A stretch of DNA of 64,000 nt. Origin: Glandiceps talaboti (lineage: Eukaryota > Hemichordata > Enteropneusta > Spengelidae). Below the pieces are notes generated by a model. The model was given only the letters and a program-made list of their open reading frames with translations. It made no database searches and was not told where the DNA came from. A program made the translations under genes and the position numbers. The DNA lies in NCBI RefSeq assembly GCF_964340395.1, contig NC_135565.1, positions 2,526,001 through 2,590,000 of the forward strand, given 5' to 3'. Below are positions 30,501-43,600 of this stretch, one piece after another; positions within the stretch are counted from its first letter, which is position 1, and every line of letters begins with the position of its first letter.

Positions 30501-33500
30501 ATAAATACCCCAACTATAAATACCCCAACTATAAATACCCTAACTATTAAATACCCTAACTATAAATACCCTAACTATAAATACCCTAGCTATAAATACC
30601 CTAACTATAAATACCCTAGCTATACATACCCTAACTATAAATACCCCAGCTATAAATACCCCAACTATAAATACCCCAACTATAAATACCCCAACTATAA
30701 ATATCCTAACTATAAATACCCTAGCTATACATACCCTAACTATAAATACCCTAACTATAAATACCCTAGCTATAAATACCCTAACTATAAATACCCTAAC
30801 TATAAATACCCTAACTATAAATACCCTAACTATAAATACCCTAACTATAAATACCCTAGCTATAAATACCCCAACTATAAATACCCTAGCTATAAATACC
30901 CCAACTATAAATACCCCAACTATAAATACCCTAACTATAAATACCCTAGCTATAAATACCCTAACTATAAATACCCTAACTATAAATACCCTAACTATAA
31001 ATACCCTAACTATAAATACCCTAACTATAAATACCCTAACTATAAATACCCTAACTATAAATACCCTAACTATAAATACCCTAACTATAAATACCCTAAC
31101 TATAAATACCCTAACTATAAATACCCTAGCTATAAATACCCCAACTATAAATACCCTAGCTATAAATACCCCAACTATAAATACCCTAACTATAAATACC
31201 CTAACTATAAATACCCTAGCTATAAATACCCTAACTATAAATACCCTAGCTATAAATACCCTAACTATAAATACCCTAGCTATAAATACCCTAACTATAA
31301 ATACCCTAACTATAAATACCCTAGCTATAAATACCCTAACTATAAATACCCTAACTATAAATACCCTAACTATAAATACCCTAGCTATAAATACCCTAAC
31401 TATAAATACCCTAACTATAAATACCCTAACTATAAATACCCTAGCTATAAATACCCTAACTATAAATACCCTAACTATAAATACCCTAGCTATAAATACC
31501 CTAACTATAAATACCCTAACTATAAATACCCTAACTATAAATACCCTAGCTATAAATACCCTAACTATAAATACCCTAACTATAAATACCCTAGCTATAA
31601 ATACCCTAACTATAAATACCCTAACTATAAATACCCTAACTATAAATACCCTAGCTATAAATACCCTAACTATAAATACCCTAACTATAAATACCCTAAC
31701 TATAAATACCCTAGCTATAAATACCCTAACTATAAATACCCTAACTATAAATACCCTAGCTATAAATACCCTAACTATAAATACCCTAACTATAAATACC
31801 CTAACTATAAATACCCTAGCTATAAATACCCTAACTATAAATACCCTAACTATAAATACCCTAGCTATAAATACCCTAACTATAAATACCCTAACTATAA
31901 ATACCCTAGCTATAAATACCCTAGCTATAAATACCCTAGCTATAAATACCCTAACTATAAATACCCTAACTATAAATACCCCAACTATAAATACCCCACC
32001 TATAAATACCCCAGCTATAAATACCCCAGCTATAAATACCCTAACTATAAATACCCTAGCTATAAATACCCTAACTATAAATACCCTAACTATAAATACC
32101 CCAACTATAAATACCCTAGCTATAAATACCCTAACTATAAATACCCCAGCTATAAATACCCTAGCTATAAATACCCCAACTATAAATACCCTAGCTATAA
32201 ATACCCTAACTATAAATACCCTAGCTATAAATACCCTAACTATAAATACCCCAACTATAAATACCCTAGCTATAAATACCCCAACTATAAATACCCCAGC
32301 TATAAATACCCCAACTATAAATACCCTAGCTATAAATACCCTAACTATAAATACCCTAACTATAAATACCCTAACTATAAATACCCTAGCTATAAATACC
32401 CTAACTATAAATACCCTAACTATAAATACCCCAACTATAAATACCCTAGCTATAAATACCCTAGCTATAAATACCCTAACTATAAATACCCCAACTATAA
32501 ATACCCCAACTATAAATACCCTAGCTATAAATACCCTAGCTATAAATACCCTAGCTATAAATACCCTAACTATAAATACCCTAACTATAAATACCCTAAC
32601 TATAAATACCCTAACTATAAATACCCCAACTATAAATACCCTAGCTATAAATACCCTAGCTATAAATACCCTAACTATAAATACCCTAACTATAAATACC
32701 CTAGCTATAAATACCCTAACTATAAATACCCTAACTATAAATACCCTAGCTATAAATACCCTAACTATAAATACCCCAACTATAAATACCCCAACTATAA
32801 ATACCCCAACTATAAATACCCTAGCTATAAATACCCTAACTATAAATACCCTAACTATAAATACCCTAACTATAAATACCCTAGCTATAAATACCCTAGC
32901 TATAAATACCCTAACTATAAATACCCTAACTATAAATACCCTAACTATAAATACCCCAACTATAAATACCCTAGCTATAAATACCCTAGCTATAAATACC
33001 CTAACTATAAATACCCCAACTATAAATACCCTAGCTATAAATACCCTAACTATAAATACCCTAACTATAAATACCCTAGCTATAAATACCCTAACTATAA
33101 ATACCCCAACTATAAATACCCCAACTATAAATACCCTAGCTATAAATACCCTAACTATAAATACCCTAACTATAAATACCCTAACTATAAATACCCTAAC
33201 TATAAATACCCCAACTATAAATACCCTAGCTATAAATACCCTAACTATAAATACCCCAACTATAAATACCCCAGCTATAAATACCCTAACTATAAATACC
33301 CTAACTATAAATACCCTAACTATAAATACCCCAACTATAAATACCCCAACTATAAATACCCTAACTATAAATACCCTAGCTATAAATACCCCAACTATAA
33401 ATACCCTAGCTATAAATACCCTAACTATAAATACCCTAGCTATAAATACCCTAACTATAAATACCCTAACTATAAATACCCTAGCTATAAATACCCTAAC

Positions 33501-36500
33501 TATAAATACCCCAACTATAAATACCCTAGCTATAAATACCCTAACTATAAATACCCTAGCTATAAATACCCTAACTATAAATACCCTAACTATAAATACC
33601 CTAGCTATAAATACCCTAACTATAAATACCCTAGCTATAAATACCCTAACTATAAATACCCTAACTATAAATACCCTAGCTATAAATACCCTAACTATAA
33701 ATACCCTAACTATAAATACCCTAGCTATAAATACCCTAACTATAAATACCCCAACTATAAATACCCTAGCTATAAATACCCTAGCTATAAATACCCTAGC
33801 TATAAATACCCTAACTATAAATACCCTAGCTATAAATACCCTAACTATAAATACCCTAACTATAAATACCCTAACTATAAATACCCCAACTATAAATACC
33901 CTAACTATAAATACCCTAGCTATAAATACCCTAACTATAAATACCCTAACTATAAATACCCTAGCTATAAATACCCTAACTATAAATACCCTAGCTATAA
34001 ATACCCTAGCTATAAATACCCTAACTATAAATACCCTAACTATAAATACCCTAACTATAAATACCCTAGCTATAAATACCCTAACTATAAATACCCTAGC
34101 TATAAATACCCCAACTATAAATACCCTAGCTATAAATACCCTAGCTATAAATACCCCAACTATAAATACCCTAACTATAAATACCCTAGCTATAAATACC
34201 CTAACTATAAATACCCTAGCTATAAATACCCTAACTATAAATACCCTAACTATAAATACCCTAGCTATAAATACCCCAACTATAAATACCCTAGCTATAA
34301 ATACCCTAGCTATAAATACCCCAACTATAAATACCCTAACTATAAATACCCTAGCTATAAATACCCTAACTATAAATACCCTAGCTATAAATACCCTAAC
34401 TATAAATACCCTAGCTATACATACCCTAACTATAAATACCCCAGCTATAAATACCCCAACTATAAATACCCTAACTATAAATACCCTAACTATAAATACC
34501 CTAGCTATAAATACCCTAACTATAAATACCCTAGCTATACATACCCTAACTATAAATACCCCAACTATAAATACCCCAACTATAAATACCCTAACTATAA
34601 ATACCCTAACTATAAATACCCTAACTATAAATACCCTAGCTATAAATACCCTAACTATAAATACCCTAGCTATACATACCCTAACTATAAATACCCCAGC
34701 TATAAATACCCCAACTATAAATACCCCAACTATAAATACCCCAACTATAAATACCCTAACTATAAATACCCTAGCTATACATACCCTAACTATAAATACC
34801 CTAACTATAAATACCCTAGCTATAAATACCCTAACTATAAATACCCTAACTATAAATACCCTAGCTATAAATACCCTAACTATAAATACCCTAACTATAA
34901 ATACCCTAGCTATAAATACCCCAACTATAAATACCCTAGCTATAAATACCCCAACTATAAATACCCCAACTATAAATACCCTAACTATAAATACCCTAGC
35001 TATAAATACCCTAGCTATAAATACCCTAACTATAAATACCCTAACTATAAATACCCTAACTATAAATACCCTAGCTATAAATACCCTAGCTATAAATACC
35101 CTAGCTATAAATACCCTAACTATAAATACCCTAACTATAAATACCCTAACTATAAATACCCTAACTATAAATACCCTAACTATAAATACCCTAACTATAA
35201 ATACCCCAACTATAAATACCCTAACTATAAATACCCTAGCTATAAATACCCTAGCTATAAATACCCTAACTATAAATACCCTAACTATAAATACCCTAAC
35301 TATAAATACCCTAGCTATAAATACCCTAGCTATAAATACCCTAACTATAAATACCCTAACTATAAATACCCTAACTATAAATACCCCAACTATAAATACC
35401 CTAGCTATAAATACCCTAACTATAAATACCCTAACTATAAATACCCTAACTATAAATACCCTAGCTATAAATACCCTAACTATAAATACCCTAACTATAA
35501 ATACCCTAACTATAAATACCCTAGCTATAAATACCCTAACTATAAATACCCTAACTATAAATACCCTAACTATAAATACCCTAGCTATAAATACCCTAAC
35601 TATAAATACCCTAACTATAAATACCCCAACTATAAATACCCTAGCTATAAATACCCTAACTATAAATACCCTAACTATAAATACCCTAACTATAAATACC
35701 CTAACTATAAATACCCTAGCTATAAATACCCTAACTATAAATACCCTAACTATAAATACCCTAACTATAAATACCCTAGCTATAAATACCCTAACTATAA
35801 ATACCCTAACTATAAATACCCTAACTATAAATACCCTAGCTATAAATACCCTAACTATAAATACCCTAACTATAAATACCCCAACTATAAATACCCTAGC
35901 TATAAATACCCTAACTATAAATACCCTAACTATAAATACCCTAACTATAAATACCCTAACTATAAATACCCTAGCTATAAATACCCTAACTATAAATACC
36001 CTAACTATAAATACCCTAACTATAAATACCCTAACTATAAATACCCTAACTATAAATACCCTAGCTATAAATACCCTAACTATAAATACCCTAACTATAA
36101 ATACCCCAACTATAAATACCCTAGCTATAAATACCCTAACTATAAATACCCCAACTATAAATACCCTAGCTATAAATACCCTAACTATAAATACCCTAAC
36201 TATAAATACCCTAACTATAAATACCCTAACTATAAATACCCCAACTATAAATACCCTAACTATAAATACCCTAACTATAAATACCCTAACTATAAATACC
36301 CTAGCTATAAATACCCCAACTATAAATACCCTAACTATAAATACCCTAACTATAAATACCCTAACTATAAATACCCTAACTATAAATACCCTAGCTATAC
36401 ATACCCTAGCTATAAATACCCTAGCTATAAATACCCTAACTATAAATACCCCAACTATAAATACCCCAACTATAAATACCCTAGCTATAAATACCCTAGC

Positions 36501-39500
36501 TATAAATACCCTAACTATAAATACCCCAACTATAAATACCCCAACTATAAATACCCTAGCTATAAATACCCTAGCTATAAATACCCCAACTATAAATACC
36601 CTAACTATAAATACCCTAACTATAAATACCCTGACTATAAATACCCTAACTATAAATACCCTAACTATAAATACCCTGACTATAAATACCCTAACTATAA
36701 ATACCCTAACTATAAATACCCTGACTATAAATACCCTAGCTATAAATACTCTCTGTGACTATAGTTGGTCACTATGTATCTGAGTTAGTATTCCGACTAT
36801 GTAAAAAAACTTACAAAAACACTTTTGATAAAATTATAGATATAGTTATATTTATATTTAACAAACTGTTTTGTTGTTATTAATTGTTGTTGTTGTTGTT
36901 GTTTACCATACTGTATTCACAAATGATACAGTTCTGTAATAAAGTTATTATTATTATATACATAACTTTAATAGTCCTGCTTGCAGACAGAGTAAGTTGG
37001 GGTTTGAGTTTGACAATGTCCCTCTCCTTTCTGCTTTTGTTACGACATTGGCAGAATAAATTCCGCTACTGCACTACTCTGTCTTCAAGCAGGACTAACG
37101 TAACTATACTTACACGGTGTGACCATAGTTGATGACTGTGTATCTGAGTTTAAGTACACTAGCTAACATAACTATACTTACTCTGTGTAACCATAGTTGA
37201 TGACTGTGTCTGAGTTACTACGTACACTAGCTAACATAACTATACTTACACGGTGTAACCACAGTTGATGACTGTGTCTGAGTTACTACGTACACTAGCT
37301 AACATAACTATACTTACACGGTGTAACCACAGTTGATGACTGTGTCTGAGTTACTACGTACACTAGCTAACATAACTATACTTACACGGTGTAACCATAG
37401 TTGATGACTGTGTGTCTGAGTTACTATGTACACTAGCTAACATAACTATACTTACACGGTGTAACCACAGTTGATGACTGTGTCTGAGTTACTACGTACA
37501 CTAGCTAACATAACTATACTTACACGGTGTGACCATAGTTGATGACTGTGTATCTGAGTTACTACGTACACTAGCTAACATAACTATACTTACACGGTGT
37601 AACCATAGTTGATGACTGTGTGTCTGAGTTACTACGTACACTAGCTAACATAACTATACTTACACGGTGTGACCATAGTTGATGACTGTGTATCTGAGTT
37701 ACTACGTACACACTAGCTAACATAACTATACTTACACGGTGTGACCACAGTTGATGACTGTGTATCTGAGTTACTATGTACACTAGCTAACATAACTATA
37801 CTTACTCTGTGTAACCACAGTTGATGACTGTGTATCTGAGTTTAAGTACACTAGCTAACATAACTATACTTACACTGTGTGACCATAGTTGATGACTGTG
37901 TGTCTGAGTTACTACGTACACTAGCTAACATAACTATACTTACTCTGTGTAACCATAGTTGATGACTGTGTATCTGAGTTACTACGTACACTAGCTAACA
38001 TAACTATACTTACACGGTGTAACCATAGTTGATGACTGTGTCTGAGTTACTACGTACACTAGCTAACATAACTATACTTACACGGTGTAACCATAGTTGA
38101 TGACTGTGTATCTGAGTTACTACGTACACTAGCTAACATAACTATACTTACACGGTGTAACCATAGTTGATGACTGTGTCTGAGTTACTACGTACACTAG
38201 CTAACATAACTATACTTACTCTGTGTAACCATAGTTGATAACTGTGTGTCTGAGTTACTACGTACACTAGCTAACATAACTATACTTACACGGTGTAACC
38301 ACAGTTGATGACTGTGTGTCTGAGTTACTACGTACACTAGCTAACATAACTATACTTACACGGTGTGACCATAGTTGATGACTGTGTATCTGAGTTACTA
38401 CGTACACTAGCTAACATAACTATACTTACACGGTGTAACCATAGTTGATGACTGTGTGTGTGAGTTACTACGTACACTAGCTAACATAACTATACTTACA
38501 CGGTGTGACCATAGTTGATGACTGTGTATCTGAGTTACTACGTACACTAGCTAACATAACTATACTTACACGGTGTGACCATAGTTGATGACTGTGTGTC
38601 TGAGTTACTACGTACACTAGCTAACATAACTATACTTACACGGTGTGACCATAGTTGATGACTGTGTGTCTGAGTTACTACGTACACTAGCTAACATAAC
38701 TATACTTACACGGTGTAACCATAGTTGATGACTGTGTATCTGAGTTTAAGTACATTAGCTAACATAACTATACTTACACGGTGTAACCATAGTTGATGAC
38801 TGTGTATCTGAGTTACTACGTACACTAGCTAACATAACTATACTTACTCTGTGTGACCACAGTTGATGACTGTGTGTCTGAGTTACTACGTACACTAGCT
38901 AACATAACTATACTTACACTGTGTGACCATAGTTGATGACTGTGTATCTGAGTTTAAGTACACTAGCTAACATAACTATACTTACTCTGTGTAACCATAG
39001 TTGATGACTGTGTCTGAGTTACTACGTACACTAGCTAACATAACTATACTTACTCTGTGTGACCACAGTTGATGACTGTGTGTCTGAGTTACTACGTACA
39101 CTAGCTAACATAACTATACTTACTCTGTGTAACCACAGTTGATGACTGTGTATCTGAGTTACTACGTACACTAGCTAACATAACTATACTTACACGGTGT
39201 AACCATAGTTGATGACTGTGTGTCTGAGTTACTATGTACACTAGCTAACATAACTATACTTACACGGTGTAACCATAGTTGATGACTGTGTATCTGAGTT
39301 ACTATGTACACTAGCTAACATAACTATACTTACACGGTGTAACCACAGTTGATGACTGTGTGTCTGAGTTACTACGTACACTAGCTAACATAACTATACT
39401 TACTCTGTGTAACCATAGTTGATGACTGTGTATCTGAGTTACTATGTACACTAGCTAACATAACTATACTTACACGGTGTAACCATAGTTGATGACTGTG

Positions 39501-40649
39501 TATCTGAGTTTAAGTACACTAGCTAACATAACTATACTTACACGGTGTAACCACAGTTGATGACTGTGTATCTGAGTTTAAGTACACTAGCTAACATAAC
39601 TATACTTACACGGTGTAACCACAGTTGATGACTGTGTATCTGAGTTTAAGTACACTAGCTAACATAACTATACTTACACGGTGTAACCACAGTTGATGAC
39701 TGTGTATCTGAGTTTAAGTACACTAGCTAACATAACTATACTTACTCTGTGTAACCACAGTTGATGACTGTGTATCTGAGTTACTACGTACACTAGCTAA
39801 CATAACTATACTTACTCTGTGTGACCACAGTTGATGACTGTGTATCTGAGTTTAAGTACACTAGCTAACATAACTATACTTACACGGTGTAACCATAGTT
39901 GATGACTGTGTATCTGAGTTACTACGTACACTAGCTAACATAACTATACTTACTCTGTGTAACCATAGTTGATGACTGTGTATCTGAGTTTATACTAGGT
40001 ACACTAGCTAACATAACTATACTTACTCTGTGTAACCATAGTTGATGACTGTGTATCTGAGTTTATACTAGGTACACTAGCTAACATAACTGTACTTACT
40101 CTGTGTAACCATAGTTGATGACTGTGTATCTGAGTTTATACTAGGTACACTAGCTAACATAACTATACTTACGCGGTGTGACCATAGTTGATGACTGTGT
40201 ATCTGAGTTACTACGTACACTAGCCCTTACATTTCCTGCATAGTTTGGTAACGTCATCACCGGTAATCGTTGATCCAAACTTTCTCTTGAATATGACCTG
40301 TTGCGACTTGATACATATAACATCTGAAATATAAGGAAAATAGTGTCTGATGTTAGCACTGTGTGAAAGTCATAAATACTGATATTAACATTTCACTAAG
40401 CTAACGTGACAAGTTGACTCATACCCAATACTGCAAGCATTGAGTGCTATTACTATGCCAGTAAACTCAATCATCAAGACTAGATAACGGTGGTAGTGTC
40501 ATCAGCCAATCAGTGGCCACATTGTAATATAAAGGCATAATTGGGATATTTTGACCACTATTTCAAATAATTGTATAACGACCCCTGATTTTTAGCACAA
40601 CTAAACTGAAGTTCAGTAGTGCTGGACGTAGGCATGGTGAAGTGCGTGC

Positions 40650-40686
<37 letters not shown>

Positions 40687-43600
40687 GTCAAAACCGCCAT
40701 ACCTATTGTTGTTGTATTTGGTGGGGACATTATTTAGGGCGTGTAGATAGGAACTTGTTCAAATGAAAATGATTGCATCAGAGATGTGTGTTTTGGGTCA
40801 AAAAATGTGATTTTTGGTCAAAAAACTTCATTTCTAAAAGTACTGGGCAGATTGGCCTGAAATTTGGTGGAGGCGAGTAAATTAAGATTTGTTCATGACA
40901 CGATGATTCCATCAGTAATATGCAAATTAGGGCTAAAATGTGTCTTTCTGGTCAAAAATCTTTAATTTCAAAGCTACTCAGTAGATTGACCTAAAATTTA
41001 ATGTGGATGCATCTGGGGGGAGTATAGATGAAGAAATATTAAGCATATAATGATCTCATCAGTGATGTGCAAATTAGGTGTAAAAATGTAAAATGTAAAA
41101 ATGTGAATTTTGGTCAAATATTTATATCTCATAAAGTACTTGGTCAGTGGGAATGAAACTGATGTTTCTAGAAGTGTTATTCTGCAGATTGTCTTCAAAA
41201 CATTTTAACACAATTGGCCCTAGCAACCATGACCACGCCCTTAGCAACAACCAAAAGGCAGTATATTTTGGTCAAATAACAACCTCATCTGGTAGGCAAG
41301 TGAGTAAATATTTTTAAATGTATGCAAATTTCCCTAGCAACCATGACCACTCCCATAGCAACAGCCAAACGGCGGCGTATGAATAAACATTCAAAAAATG
41401 TATGCAAATATATCAAGAAACAAGACCACACCCATTGCAACAGCCAAATGATCACCTAAAGATAACATCAGGGATTCAAAGACAAGTGAATAATAAATAT
41501 ATCTAGCAACATGATCACGCCCATTTTAACGGGCAAAGATAGCTACAGGGTTGGATAGGCAACTGGGTGGTCATTCAGCAAATGAACACCTAGCATGGAA
41601 CAGCATGTGGATAAACATTTTAAAAAACGGTACAATTGTGCTACAATGCCATTGGCGCTATTTTTACTAAACCTTCTAATCAAAATCTATAAGTTGACCT
41701 CCAGAAACCATAAACTCTTTATAGTCATACCAGTGTTGCTACTCCTTCAGTCAAAATTTCAAGCTAAGGGTAAGCGACCTTTTTTGAGTATATGTACCTA
41801 TTGTATTTTTTTCTTGATTTTAACCGAGCATGGCAAGGAGGTTTCTTTAACAAAGTAACAGCAAAAGTTTCGAGATTTTATTTCCGAATCGCATTCTAGT
41901 ATATTTCACCGTCAATCCAAAAATAAATCTTTGACATTTCCTACCTGTCGATCACCTAGTCTTTGTGCCCTTTCCTTGTCCCATTTCAAAGTTAGACTAC
42001 TAAAGACTACAGAAGTTGTGGCAAATCCAGCTTCAATTGTCCCTGTTATAATTAGTAAGACATTAACCACTAACAAAGCATTCTGAAAGCAAACAAAGTA
42101 CTCACATGTTATTTTTTATGGGACCAGTGTTTTTTTCTTGTAAGTTGCTCAATGTATAATGTATACCATATTCGCAGAGGAGACGATTTGCTACTCTTCA
42201 AGTGTTTTGGTTGACAATGTTCACTGTCTAAGGTTTATAATTATCATTGTAAACCTGTGATGATTGGTTGGACTAAAATATACTTCAGTTATTCTTGTCC
42301 TGGTTTTCTTATTGATTGGTCAATTAATATTGTAACCAAACCTAGTATCGACTGGCCAATTAACTTTGTAACCAAATCAAGAGTTGATTGGCCAATTATC
42401 TTTATAACCAAACCAATGTTGATTAATATATTGGCCAACTTTGTAACCAAGTCAAGTGTCGATTAGCCAACTTTGTAACCCATCCAGTATTGATTGGCCG
42501 ACTTTGTGTTCAAACAGTCACGATTGACGAACGTTTTTACCAACTCAATGTTGATTGGCCGACTGTGTTAATCTAGATTTGATTGGTCAGCTATTTCAGT
42601 CAACTTTGTCAAAATTTGTCTACAGACTTTCGAATTCCATCTATCATCTTTACGAACCACATATAATTTTGCTTGTCAAACTTGAGACAAATGATATAGA
42701 ACTGGGATTAAAGAGATTAAAGTAACTCACTGGATTAATTCCACATGATCCATCATTATTCTCAACGTCAGTACCACAATTCCAGTTGTAAGGATTAGTC
42801 AAAGTATTGAGAGAAAAGCATGCATCTAGTAATAGAATGACAGACGCGATGGCCGACACTGCAGACATCAGGATAAAAATAATAACCTGTAGGGAAAAAT
42901 GAAAGAATGGCCAAGGCCTTGTTATATGTTTACGTGTCCTTACCCACCCCCATTCTCATCGATCCCCGGCTCCACCCACCCCCATATCTCATCGATCCCC
43001 GACTCCACCCACCCTCATTCTCATCGATCCCCGGCTCCACCCACCCCCATATCTCATCGATCCCCGACTCCACCCACCCTCATTCTCATCGATCCCCGAC
43101 TCCACCCACCCCCATTCTCATCGATCCCCGACTCCACCCACCCTCATTCTCATCGATCCCCGACTCCACCCACCCTCATTCTCATCGATCCCCGACTCCA
43201 CCCACCCCCATTCTCATCGATCCCCGACTCCACCCACCCTCATTCTCATCGATCCCCGACTCCATCCCTATTCACAAAAGGGCTTAGCGACTGTAATATC
43301 ACTCCGATGGCCATTTACAATGTTTAATATTTTTTGTCATCCAATTGCAAAGAATCTACTCTTCCAGATGACTTGTATTTTTATTTCATTCAAACCATGG
43401 AATTCAAAGGGACTGTGTACATGCCCAATTTACAAACTATGGAAGGGACTGTGTACATGCCCAATTTACAAACTATGGAAGGGACTGTGTATACATGCCC
43501 GATTTACTTACTATGGAATTGACGGTGTACATGCCCAATTTACAAACTATGGAAGGGACTGTCTACATGCCCAATTTACAAACTATGGAAGGGACTGTCT

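Larger units (their letters stand above)
3507..40172 (-). other. Intron 5 of the MS4A-like gene, about 36.7 kb, almost wholly tandem repeat
   Basis: The intron begins with a GTAAGT donor embedded in the 70-bp array, crosses about 3 kb of that array and about 340 bp of single-copy DNA, then the 33-kb 15-bp array. It ends with only about 55 bp of non-repeat sequence before the acceptor at 3507. The branch point must therefore lie in this short 3' segment or inside the 15-bp array. The other four introns are only 152 to 1,621 bp, so this intron has grown by repeat expansion. Confidence 0.75.

Noticed and set aside
3562-36749. Array as a true telomere or interstitial telomere
   Set aside because: The telomere hexamer occurs only once per 15 bp with a constant intervening sequence, and the array lies between exons of one gene.
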